From an uncultured Ignavibacteria bacterium (lineage in GTDB: Bacteria; Bacteroidota; Ignavibacteria; Tepidaquicellales; Tepidaquicellaceae): a DNA stretch of 52,911 nucleotides. The notes under the pieces were generated by a model. It searched no databases and had not been told where the DNA came from. It saw nothing but the letters and a program-made list of their open reading frames with translations. The DNA is taken from assembly GCA_937924675.1 (NCBI GenBank), contig CALEVL010000222.1:1-52911 (forward strand), given 5' to 3'. The translations under genes and the position numbers were made by a program. Shown piece by piece: positions 43,037 to 50,503 of the stretch (within the stretch, counting starts at the first letter, position 1; every line of letters starts with the position of its first letter).

Positions 43037-44023
43037 ATGGCACTCAAAGTCGGGGTTAATGGATTCGGAAGAATTGGAAGGCTTGTAGTAAGAAGAATGC
43101 TTGCACTGGGAGGATTTGACATTGTTGCAATTAATGATCTAACAGACAGCAAGACACTTGCTCATCTTTTTAAGTATGATTCAATTCACGGAAGGTTTGA
43201 CGGAGAAGTAAAGGTTTCAGCAAATGGAATGACTGTCAATGGGGACGAGATAAAGATTACAGCAGAAAAAGATCCTACAAAGCTTGACTGGGCTGGAGCA
43301 GACGTTGTGATAGAGTCCACAGGTGTATTTACATCAAAGGAAAAACTTCAGATTCACCTTGACAGGGGAGCAAAGAAGGTAATATTGACAGCACCGGCAA
43401 AGGATGCACTTGATGCAACCGTTGTCTTGGGAGTGAATGATTCTGTACTAACACCCGAGATGAAGATAATGTCGAATGCTTCATGTACAACAAACTGTCT
43501 TGCTCCAATGGTAAAAGTTCTTGACGATGCATTTGGAATCGAGAAGGGATTCATGACAACAATTCATTCATATACCAATGATCAGGGATTGCTTGATCAG
43601 CCGCATAAAGATCTGAGAAGAGCAAGGGCCGGTGCAATGAATATAATACCTACATCAACCGGTGCAGCAAAGGCTGTAGGAGAAGTTCTTCCGCATCTTA
43701 AAGGCAAACTCGACGGATTCTCTCTCAGAGTCCCGACGCCAGATGGTTCCTTGACTGACTTTGTTTGCATCCTAAAGAAAGAAGCAACGAAAGAAGATAT
43801 TAATGCAGCAATGAAAAAAGCTTCTGAAAATGAGCTGAAAGGTATACTCGAATATACTGAAGATCCAATAGTTTCAACTGATATAATTGGAAATCCAAAT
43901 TCCTGTATCTTCGATTCTCTCTCAACAATGAGCCAGGGAAATCTTGCAAAGGTTATAGGTTGGTATGATAATGAGTGGGGCTACAGTTGCAGGGTAGTTG
44001 ATTTGATGAAGAAGATTTCATAA
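43037..44023 (+). CDS. gap: Glyceraldehyde-3-phosphate dehydrogenase, type I
   Basis: A 328-residue enzyme, the glycolytic oxidation and phosphorylation of glyceraldehyde 3-phosphate with NAD. NAD-binding start KVGVNGFGRIGRLVVRR, catalytic-cysteine motif SNASCTTNCLAP near residue 153, and the catalytic histidine in the TTIHSYTNDQ segment. C-terminal WYDNEWGYSCRVVDL is canonical. GGAGG lies a few bases upstream of the ATG. A terminator follows directly. Confidence 0.98.
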   Translation: MALKVGVNGFGRIGRLVVRRMLALGGFDIVAINDLTDSKTLAHLFKYDSIHGRFDGEVKVSANGMTVNGDEIKITAEKDPTKLDWAGADVVIESTGVFTSKEKLQIHLDRGAKKVILTAPAKDALDATVVLGVNDSVLTPEMKIMSNASCTTNCLAPMVKVLDDAFGIEKGFMTTIHSYTNDQGLLDQPHKDLRRARAGAMNIIPTSTGAAKAVGEVLPHLKGKLDGFSLRVPTPDGSLTDFVCILKKEATKEDINAAMKKASENELKGILEYTEDPIVSTDIIGNPNSCIFDSLSTMSQGNLAKVIGWYDNEWGYSCRVVDLMKKIS

Positions 44024-44043
44024 CTCAAATATTCGCTAGAATC

Positions 44044-44079
44044 CGGATGGCATTGTAGATAGTGCCATCCGTTTTTTTT
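44044..44079 (+). terminator. Intrinsic terminator after gap
   Basis: CGGATGGCA (44044-44052) pairs with TGCCATCCG (44063-44071) around a 10-base loop and is followed by eight T. A textbook terminator. Confidence 0.92.
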
Positions 44080-44134
44080 GTCCAAAAATATCTTGAATTT
44101 GTGCTAAAGATTTGTTCATTTGCAATAAAAAATA

Positions 44135-44398
44135 ATGGACACAGCATTTCTTGTTATCAGCCTTTTCCTGCCAAGAACTACACTCGTGATTTATTACTTC
44201 TTTCTGCAGATCCCTTTCAACACAGTTCCATGGATTGGTGACTTTCTACTGACAGTCTTTTTGCCAAGAGTGCTTGTGCTTATATATATAGCGCAGAATC
44301 TTGGAACCGAGTCACCCTGGTTCTGGATACATTTGGTAGTAGCGTTGCTTGTTTACTTCGGAGGAGGAAAGAAATTCAGGGATTTCAGAAAAAATTAG
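44135..44398 (+). CDS. Small membrane protein of unknown function
   Basis: 87 residues with three hydrophobic segments and a short basic C-terminus (GGGKKFRDFRKN). The motif FLPR occurs twice (FLPRTTLVIYYF and FLPRVLVLIYIA), suggesting an internal duplication. It is not a match to the Pmp3/YqaE family despite the similar size. It follows gap across the terminator with no visible promoter; conserved small genes of this type occur in related bacteria by recollection, but no function is known. Confidence 0.65.
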   Translation: MDTAFLVISLFLPRTTLVIYYFFLQIPFNTVPWIGDFLLTVFLPRVLVLIYIAQNLGTESPWFWIHLVVALLVYFGGGKKFRDFRKN

Positions 44399-44466
44399 AT
44401 AGATTGATATTTAGAAAGAGAGAAGGAATAAAGTTGAAGATCAAATCTAAACTTTGAACAAATTTT

Positions 44467-44492
44467 TAATTTCTAATTTCTAATTTCTAATT
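44467..44492. repeat. Short tandem repeat of TAATTTC
   Basis: Three complete copies of the 7-mer TAATTTC and a partial fourth, at 44467-44492, in the 101-bp gap between the small membrane-protein gene and the tRNA-Cys. Such AT-rich 7-mers are common between genes in related genomes. Confidence 0.75.
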
Positions 44493-44499
44493 GAACAAG

Positions 44500-44573
44500 A
44501 GGCGTGGATCAGATTCGAACTGATGAATAAAAGTTTTGCAGACTTTCCCCTTAAGCCACTTGGGTACCACGCC
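44500..44573 (-). tRNA. tRNA-Cys (GCA)
   Basis: On the minus strand, acceptor arms GGCGTGG and CCACGCC pair perfectly. The anticodon loop CTGCAAA gives anticodon GCA. The discriminator is U (base 44500), as expected for tRNA-Cys, and the T arm carries GTTCGAATC. CCA is not encoded. It lies downstream of tRNA-Gly in the same direction, probably in one transcript. Confidence 0.93.
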
Positions 44574-44597
44574 GAAATAACGTTTGTAAATAATTAG

Positions 44598-44670
<73 letters not shown>

Positions 44671-44679
44671 GATGGTTGC

Positions 44680-44708
44680 AAAATAAACCTATACTTATCT
44701 TTTTTCAA
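44680..44708 (-). promoter_or_regulatory. Candidate promoter for the tRNA-Gly/tRNA-Cys pair
   Basis: On the minus strand, TTGAAA at 44708-44703, 17 bp, TATTTT at 44685-44680. The -10 box ends ten bases before the first base of tRNA-Gly. This positional fit makes it one of the better supported promoters of the window. Confidence 0.6.
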
Positions 44709-44840
44709 GTCCTTATTGTGCCTTATTGATAAAAATCTTCTTACTGCCAATTTTTCTTCTGCTCTTTTGGTTGGCAATCTATTATTTAGTCCGGAGTTCT
44801 ATCGAAATCAAATCTTTATAAGTTGATTCTTACGTGACTA

Positions 44841-44860
44841 TACCATAATTTATTATGGTA
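44841..44860. promoter_or_regulatory. Palindrome upstream of the 85-residue protein gene
   Basis: TACCATAA and TTATGGTA form a perfect eight-base inverted repeat around TTTA, ending 18 bp before the ATG at 44879. The position suggests an operator or an mRNA hairpin. The rest of the gap 44671-44878 contains the tRNA promoter but no gene that I can support. Confidence 0.4.
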
Positions 44861-44878
44861 ATCAATCATTAAGAACAA

Positions 44879-45136
44879 ATGAATAACAACTCCGTATTCG
44901 AACCGGTCGATGTAATTGTTTATTACTCAGGACTGCATCCCAGCATAGTGAAATTCAAATGGAGAGGCAGCGTATATAAAGTTTCCGAGATGCTTCAGAC
45001 TTGGAAAATCCCTGTAAGAGAAGGTTTCGAACATCACTATGTAGTCACTTGCAGAGACAGTGACCTGTTATGCGAGCTATCATTCAGCAATACTGATTTC
45101 AAATGGGTGATAGTGAGGTATGATAGTCTTACTTAG
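44879..45136 (+). CDS. Small conserved-looking protein, DUF6504-like
   Basis: 85 residues: EPVDVIVYYSGLHPSIVKFKWRG at the start, then VSEMLQTWKIPV, a YVVTCRDSDLLCELSFS segment and a final WVIVRYDSL. The pattern of a small barrel with FxWRGxxYxV and LCEL resembles DUF6504 proteins, recalled rather than searched. No membrane segment or signal. It stands alone with a palindrome in front. Confidence in it being a gene is moderate: the frame is intact and flanked by gaps. Confidence 0.6.
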   Translation: MNNNSVFEPVDVIVYYSGLHPSIVKFKWRGSVYKVSEMLQTWKIPVREGFEHHYVVTCRDSDLLCELSFSNTDFKWVIVRYDSLT

Positions 45137-45142
45137 TTAAAA

Positions 45143-45163
45143 GTTGAAAGTTGAATGTTGAAA
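45143..45163. repeat. Short tandem repeat of GTTGAAA
   Basis: Three near-identical copies of the 7-mer GTTGAAA (second copy GTTGAAT). Same unit length as the repeat at 44467. It lies immediately after the 85-residue protein gene, in the 191-bp gap 45137-45327. Confidence 0.65.
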
Positions 45164-45232
45164 GTCAGTTAGGAATTGCAGAGAATCTGTCTATTTTGAA
45201 AGAACCATAGCGAAGCTAGTCGTTTGCTAAAA

Positions 45233-45289
45233 AGTGCAATCTGCACTCGGATACATGCAGAGATGATCTGGCCTGCAATCATGATTGCA
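45233..45289. other. Two palindromes in the gap downstream of the metallophosphoesterase gene
   Basis: AGTGCA-ATC-TGCACT at 45233-45247, and a perfect 16-bp palindrome TGCAATCATGATTGCA at 45274-45289. Both share a TGCA core. They lie within 57 bp of the stop codon region of a minus-strand gene. Neither is followed by a T run on either strand. Function unknown. Confidence 0.5.
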
Positions 45290-45327
45290 ATTTGGTAGAA
45301 TAGGTGTCTTATGAAATAAATATACAG

Positions 45328-47118
45328 TCAGAACTTTAGGACAATTGGATCTTCAATGAGTTCGGGTTTAGAACCGTCGAGCGGAACTACATATGATTTA
45401 ATTTTATCTGATTCTGACTTATTGCGGTTGCGCCACTTTCGTGGAACTTTGTGTAATTTGACCGGATAGATTGTAAGCACTCCGTTTTCAGAAATATGAA
45501 GCCGAAGGAAATTCTTATAGTCCTGAATTCGTGCCGCTGAAAAAGACTCTTCATTGTGCCTGCCGAAAAAATATTGAGAAATGAAAAGGTATAGTCCGAA
45601 TATAAATGATCCTATCATCCATCCCCCTATGAACTCAAATGCAAGAAGAAAACTATACAAGAAATATCCTTGCTGATTGAATATCTTTCCTCCAAGATAC
45701 CACCCAACAAGCGCAACAAAGAAGATAGCATTGAGATGAGCAAAGACATGCAGGAATCCACCTACCCATTTATATAACTTTGAATGTGTATCCGTGAAAA
45801 AAATAAATCCGCCGATTAGCAGCAACAACCAAACACCCGCAAGGGGATTTCTGAAAAAAGCTTCGGCAGTAAAAGCGAATGCATCTTTGATTGAATCAGG
45901 AATTCTGAAATCGATTGAGGAGCTGATGAGCCAGGCAGTGAATACGTATATCACAGCTGTAAGAATGCCGAATGCCGGATTGATAACAGGGAACAGGAGA
46001 TCTCTGAAGGTAAGGTTTTTTGAAGTCTTCTGATCGGGATATGACTCTTTTAGAGCAAATTTTCTACCTGATTTCTTTTCAATGCCATAATCTTCGCTGA
46101 TCAAAGAAACATCTATGTCATGTGTTGGATGCAGAAACGCTCCTCCACCCCCGGCTGTGATCTTTTGAACAGGTGTGCTGCCATCTTTCCTTACCTCTTC
46201 ATGCCTTCTGTAATGATGATAGTCACCGGATAGATAGACTTTTATATCAACATTCTTCTTTGCAAGTATTTCCTTCTGAAGATAAATGAGATCACTTTCA
46301 TCATAATCCTCTCCATACTTTTTATATTTGTGCGCGTAGATCCAATTGGGCTGTGAAATGCAGAGAATAACCTTGTCGCCTTCATGCATGTGATTATCGC
46401 AAACGCTTCTGAAGTATTCAAGCTGAGGCGTGTCAATGTCAGACTGAAGTTGTCCGTCAGAACCAAGCATCCACCAATTTCCCGGAAGTTTCAATGCAAA
46501 GTAACTTCGTCTTTGTCTTGAATGCCAACCGGCAAACCAAGGATTCAGATCTGAACAGAATAATCGTGAAAAGGCAGACAAGCCGTCGTACCAATCATGA
46601 TTTCCCGGTATTGCAAATACATGAGGATGTTCTTCAGGACTTTCGTCTCCGAAGGCATTTTCATAGGGCGTGACAAGCCGTCTGCTGTAGTTTAGTTTGC
46701 TTGGAGTCGGATATACTTCATCACCTCCAAATACTAACACATTGCCTCTCTTTGTATTATAGAATTTACTGTTGCTATCAGAATTGTTTTGTAGCATTAG
46801 CTCATTCGCCGAAGCATAGTATGCAATTCCGTACGTTGAATTCCATCCGTCGCCTGTATCGGATATATAGTCGATCCATACTTCACTTCTCTCATTAGAG
46901 TCATCCTTCAGAGGCCTACCGCTTGAATCATTGGGGTGGATACTGAAATCAAAAAAATCTTCTTTAACTGTTGAAAGCGCTTGTACAATTCTGCGGTCAG
47001 ACTGCTCTCCAATGAAAGTCGATAACACTACCCTAATGCCGGTATTAATAAGCTGTGCCGGGTCATACCATTTGACCATCGGCATTTTTTTCAATGTATC
47101 TTTCTTGAATGGATTCAT
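45328..47118 (-). CDS. Calcineurin-like metallophosphoesterase fused to a C-terminal membrane domain
   Basis: 596 residues. The metallophosphoesterase part shows ISDTGDGWNS (86-95), FGGDEVYP (130-137), PGNHDWYDG (171-179) and SGDYHHY (297-303), with AGGGGAFLHPTH after it, so all metal-ligand regions are present. Residues about 370-530 hold four or more hydrophobic segments, probably membrane helices, followed by a soluble tail. The substrate is not deducible. It stands alone on the minus strand, with a good candidate promoter. Confidence 0.82.
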   Translation of the reverse strand: MNPFKKDTLKKMPMVKWYDPAQLINTGIRVVLSTFIGEQSDRRIVQALSTVKEDFFDFSIHPNDSSGRPLKDDSNERSEVWIDYISDTGDGWNSTYGIAYYASANELMLQNNSDSNSKFYNTKRGNVLVFGGDEVYPTPSKLNYSRRLVTPYENAFGDESPEEHPHVFAIPGNHDWYDGLSAFSRLFCSDLNPWFAGWHSRQRRSYFALKLPGNWWMLGSDGQLQSDIDTPQLEYFRSVCDNHMHEGDKVILCISQPNWIYAHKYKKYGEDYDESDLIYLQKEILAKKNVDIKVYLSGDYHHYRRHEEVRKDGSTPVQKITAGGGGAFLHPTHDIDVSLISEDYGIEKKSGRKFALKESYPDQKTSKNLTFRDLLFPVINPAFGILTAVIYVFTAWLISSSIDFRIPDSIKDAFAFTAEAFFRNPLAGVWLLLLIGGFIFFTDTHSKLYKWVGGFLHVFAHLNAIFFVALVGWYLGGKIFNQQGYFLYSFLLAFEFIGGWMIGSFIFGLYLFISQYFFGRHNEESFSAARIQDYKNFLRLHISENGVLTIYPVKLHKVPRKWRNRNKSESDKIKSYVVPLDGSKPELIEDPIVLKF

Positions 47119-47132
47119 ATTGTAATACGTTA

Positions 47133-47161
47133 AAGATATTGATACTAGCAGCTAAGTTCAA
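47133..47161 (-). promoter_or_regulatory. Candidate promoter for the metallophosphoesterase gene
   Basis: On the minus strand, TTGAAC at 47161-47156, 17 bp, TATCTT at 47138-47133. It ends 14 bp before the ATG at 47118. Confidence 0.45.
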
Positions 47162-47185
47162 TTTAACCGTTAGTGCACAGTTATC

Positions 47186-47219
47186 AATTTGATTGCATAC
47201 TATAATTGGGAATCAAATT
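47186..47219. promoter_or_regulatory. Inverted repeat enclosing a TATAAT box, upstream of the DoxX-like gene
   Basis: AATTTGATT (47186-47194) and AATCAAATT (47211-47219) are perfect 9-base inverted repeats 16 bp apart, and a TATAAT lies between them at 47201-47206. No good -35 box is found at a normal distance. The layout suggests a repressor or activator site over a promoter, in the divergent region between the metallophosphoesterase and DoxX-like genes. Confidence 0.4.
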
Positions 47220-47274
47220 CAAATAGAATTAAAGTTCAAACATACTTAATTTCAAATACATTTAACAAAGAGAT

Positions 47275-47814
47275 ATGAAAATACTATTCAAAGCAGGGAA
47301 GAGCGCAAATGTCGGATTGCTAATAATCAGACTCGCATTGGGCAGCTTATTCCTTATTGCCGGTGCCAAAAAAGTATTGAATCTTCAGGAATTTATAGAG
47401 AGTGTGCAATCAATCGGCAAGATGGATGACAATCTTGCTTTTGTGCTTGCATTCTTACTTCCGTTTATGGAAATGATTTTTGGAGCTCTATACATACTGG
47501 GACTATTTACTCCAATCACAAGTTTATTCATGGCTATCATGAGCATAAGTTTCTTAGTTGTTCTTGGTCCCGGACATGAAGAGCTTCCGTTCAGCTATAA
47601 TTTTGTTTTCCTTGCATGTTCAATTGCTACTCTTATCTCAGGAGCCGGAAGAATTTCATTTGATGCAATAGTTGATAAAGATAAAAAGGAAGATATTACG
47701 CAGACACTTTCTTCTACACCTGCCATAATCACTCCGGCTAATGAAGAAATTGTTACAGATAAGTCCGGCATTGAAAACGAGGTAACTCTGAAGTCTGACG
47801 ATGATAAGCTATAG
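47275..47814 (+). CDS. DoxX-like membrane protein
   Basis: 179 residues. Four hydrophobic segments (LLIIRLALGSLFLIAGAKKV, FVLAFLLPFMEMIFGALYIL, TSLFMAIMSISFLVVLG, FVFLACSIATLISGAG) match the DoxX/DoxD quinone-linked or membrane-redox family. A soluble, acidic 40-residue tail follows. The substrate is unknown; in some bacteria such proteins take part in thiol redox stress. It converges with purA, 5 bp between the stop codons. Confidence 0.78.
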   Translation: MKILFKAGKSANVGLLIIRLALGSLFLIAGAKKVLNLQEFIESVQSIGKMDDNLAFVLAFLLPFMEMIFGALYILGLFTPITSLFMAIMSISFLVVLGPGHEELPFSYNFVFLACSIATLISGAGRISFDAIVDKDKKEDITQTLSSTPAIITPANEEIVTDKSGIENEVTLKSDDDKL

Positions 47815-47819
47815 CAGTC

Positions 47820-49088
47820 CTATCTGACAATAAGACTCTCTCTTTCAGGTCCTACTGAAACATATTTTATCGGGTAGCCGACAAGTTCTTCTATTTTCAA
47901 TACATATTTTTGCGCCTCATCCGGAAGTTTGCTGAATTCTCTTACTCCGGAGATATTTTCATTCCATCCCTTCATTTCAATATACTTTGGGACAGCACTT
48001 TCAAGTGCAGCGGAAATTGGGAAGTCACCTGTTCTTTTACCATTTATCTCATACTCGGTACATATTAGAAGTCTGTTCTGTCCGGAAAGACTGTCGAGTT
48101 TTGTCATGGCAATTTCATCAACACCTTGTATGCGCGCTCCATACCTTGAAGCAACAGCATCAAAGTGTCCAATCCTGCGAGGCCTTCCTGTTGATGCTCC
48201 GTATTCGTAAGCAATCTCTCTCATCATTCCTGCTTCATCTTCCGGCATCTCTGTAACGAATGGTCCAGCGCCAACGCAAGTGGAAAACGATTTCATCACG
48301 CCAAGTATTCTGTCTATTCTTTTATTGAACAAACCCCCACCGACAGGTGCGAATGATGCAAGCGTGCTTGATGAAGTTGTGAAAGGATAAATGCCGAAAT
48401 AAATATCTCTTAATGAACCAAGCTGTGCTTCGAAAAGAATATTCTTACCTGCAGATGCGGCAGATTCCATAAGTTCGGTAGTGTCACAAATATGTTTTCT
48501 GATCTTATCGCCGTATGTTGTCAGCCAGTTCATTGTATTATCAAAGCTGACTTTCTCATCCGAGCCATATACTTTTTCAAAGAACAGATTTTTCCACTCT
48601 ACAAGTCCTTTGATTCTTTTGCTCAATGAGTCCGGAAACAGTAACTCACCGATCATTATGCTTTTCTTCATGTATCTTTCACCATAAGCATAAGCAATAC
48701 CTCTTCTTGTTGAACCAAATGCAGAACCTCCGAGACGTTCTTCTTCAAGGTTATCCTCGAGTCTGTGAAAAGGAAATGTGATCGTTGCTCTGTCAGATAT
48801 TCTCACATTGCCTATATCTATGCCGGCTGTTGAAAGCTCATCCAATTCAGTTACCAAGGCTTCTATGTCAATTACCATTCCCGGACCGAGAATATTTATA
48901 ACGTCCGGATAGAATATTCCCGAAGGAATCAAGTGCAGTTTATGAACACCAAACTCATTTACAACTGTGTGTCCTGCATTATTTCCTCCCTGGTATCTTG
49001 CAACAATATCCGCGTTGCCTGCAAGGTAGTCAACCATGCGGCCCTTGCCTTCATCTCCCCACTGGAGTCCTACTAGTACTGTGATCAT
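47820..49088 (-). CDS. purA: Adenylosuccinate synthetase
   Basis: A 422-residue enzyme, the first committed step from IMP to AMP using GTP and aspartate. Start MITVLVGLQWGDEGKGRMVD with the GTP loop GDEGKG, then YQGGNNAGHTVV, STRRGIAYAY and GRPRRIGHFDA. Length is close to the family (about 430). It lies after the STAS gene on the same strand but across a terminator, so it probably has its own promoter, not recognised. Confidence 0.96.
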   Translation of the reverse strand: MITVLVGLQWGDEGKGRMVDYLAGNADIVARYQGGNNAGHTVVNEFGVHKLHLIPSGIFYPDVINILGPGMVIDIEALVTELDELSTAGIDIGNVRISDRATITFPFHRLEDNLEEERLGGSAFGSTRRGIAYAYGERYMKKSIMIGELLFPDSLSKRIKGLVEWKNLFFEKVYGSDEKVSFDNTMNWLTTYGDKIRKHICDTTELMESAASAGKNILFEAQLGSLRDIYFGIYPFTTSSSTLASFAPVGGGLFNKRIDRILGVMKSFSTCVGAGPFVTEMPEDEAGMMREIAYEYGASTGRPRRIGHFDAVASRYGARIQGVDEIAMTKLDSLSGQNRLLICTEYEINGKRTGDFPISAALESAVPKYIEMKGWNENISGVREFSKLPDEAQKYVLKIEELVGYPIKYVSVGPERESLIVR

Positions 49089-49114
49089 TTTAGAATTGTG
49101 ATTGAATTGAACAT

Positions 49115-49157
49115 AAAAAAATCTTCATCTCTGCAAAAGTGAAATGAAGATCTTTTT
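49115..49157 (-). terminator. Intrinsic terminator after the STAS gene
   Basis: ATCTTCAT and ATGAAGAT pair around a loop of about 15 bases. The stem is flanked by A runs on one side and T runs on the other, so it can act on the minus strand. It lies 22 bp past the end of the STAS gene, before the purA start. Confidence 0.75.
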
Positions 49158-49179
49158 GAAAAATTACTTAAACAAAGAG

Positions 49180-49503
49180 CTACTTTCCCAAACCAAAGAG
49201 TCCGTCAATTTTTGTGAGTTTGAAAATATCTGTGATCTTATCGTTAACATTCTCAAGTTTAAGTGAACCACCACTTGCGAGAATAGCATTTCTGCAGCCA
49301 ATGATAATTCCGATTCCGGCACTGTTGAGCGACCTAAGTCCTGAAAGGTCAAATGAGAAATGATGAACGCCTTCTGAGATCTCTGACTTGATCAACTCAT
49401 TAAGATTACCTTTGTCACTAAGCCCAACAAGATCCTCATTCAAGACTACCAAGGCAGTCTTATTTCCGTCGGATTCTGAATATCTGATGAAATTATCAGA
49501 CAC
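49180..49503 (-). CDS. STAS-domain protein (anti-sigma-factor-antagonist type), GTG start
   Basis: 107 residues, the size of a single STAS domain. The signature FDLSGLRSLNSAGIGIIIG carries Ser61 at the position phosphorylated in SpoIIAA-type antagonists. Such proteins work in partner-switching with an anti-sigma kinase, which is not in this window. The GTG start overlaps the secF stop by eight bases, so the two are probably co-translated. A role beyond partner-switching cannot be excluded. Confidence 0.85.
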   Translation of the reverse strand: MSDNFIRYSESDGNKTALVVLNEDLVGLSDKGNLNELIKSEISEGVHHFSFDLSGLRSLNSAGIGIIIGCRNAILASGGSLKLENVNDKITDIFKLTKIDGLFGLGK

Positions 49504-50476
49504 CTGCTTTTTTCACTTTTGCTGTGGAAATAGTTCTTGACTTAGAAAGTTTCCTTGCGCTTGATTTTGCTACTTCACGTTCTTTCCAATCAACAACAAT
49601 AGCGCTTGCAATGAAAATCGAAGAATAAGTTCCGGTGATAATACCTACTGCAAAAGTAAACGCGAAACTTCTGTTTACTTCACCTCCGAAAATGAACAAT
49701 ACAAGCACGGTTAGAAGAACAAGACCGCTGGTTATTACTGTTCTGCTAAGAGTTGCATTAATACTCTTATTCATTACTTCCTCAATATCCTCATTCTTGA
49801 ACAGCTTAATGTTCTCCCTTATTCTGTCAAATACGATAACCGTATCGTTTGTCGAGAAACCAATAAGAGTAAGGAATGCTGCAAGCATTGATTGATTGAA
49901 CTCAAGACGTAAGGCAGGGAACAGCCAATTGAAAATTGCGATCATCCCAATTGTTATAAGCACATCATGGAACAAAGCAATAACAGCGCCTACTGCAAAT
50001 ACAAATTGAAACCGGAAAGCTAGATAGATCAGAATCGCAATCAACGAAAAAACAATTGCAAACAATGCATTAGTTCTGAGTTCAGCACCAATCTTTGGAC
50101 CCACCTTATCAAGCCGCATTACCTGAAAGCTGTTATCAGGAAATTTTGCTTTTATTGCTGCCTGAATATTATCAGACACAGCAGTTCCTTCTGACTGCAT
50201 CGGAGTCCTAAGCAGAATTGAGTTTCCGGCGCCGAGTGTCTTTATCTCCATTCCGGGAAAGCCTGCTTCATCCATAGCGGAACGAACTTCACCGATATTA
50301 ACATCATTGTTAAACTGAACCTGCAATTCCGTGCCGCCGATAAAGTCAATGCCAAGCGGAATTGTTTTGAAAGCCAAAAGTATTATGAACCCAATTACTA
50401 TTATGATGGAAGAAAGAAGATACATCTTCTTTCTCTTCCCCATGAAATCATAATTGGCGTTGTGAAATATTCTCAT
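49496..50476 (-). CDS. secF: Protein translocase subunit SecF
   Basis: 326 residues with six membrane segments. GIDFIGGTELQVQF near residue 43 and the segments VGPKIGAELR, FSTNDTVIVFDRIRENIK are characteristic. With SecD it uses the proton gradient to complete export through SecYEG. It lies 27 bp after secD; the stop codon overlaps the STAS start. Confidence 0.97.
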   Translation of the reverse strand: MRIFHNANYDFMGKRKKMYLLSSIIIVIGFIILLAFKTIPLGIDFIGGTELQVQFNNDVNIGEVRSAMDEAGFPGMEIKTLGAGNSILLRTPMQSEGTAVSDNIQAAIKAKFPDNSFQVMRLDKVGPKIGAELRTNALFAIVFSLIAILIYLAFRFQFVFAVGAVIALFHDVLITIGMIAIFNWLFPALRLEFNQSMLAAFLTLIGFSTNDTVIVFDRIRENIKLFKNEDIEEVMNKSINATLSRTVITSGLVLLTVLVLFIFGGEVNRSFAFTFAVGIITGTYSSIFIASAIVVDWKEREVAKSSARKLSKSRTISTAKVKKAGV

Positions 50477-50503
50477 TATTGTGGCGTATTATCCAATTAA
50501 TTT

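Noticed and set aside
44441..44492. CRISPR-like or regulatory meaning of the 7-mer tandem repeats
   Set aside because: Unit too short and without spacers; such repeats are common filler between genes.
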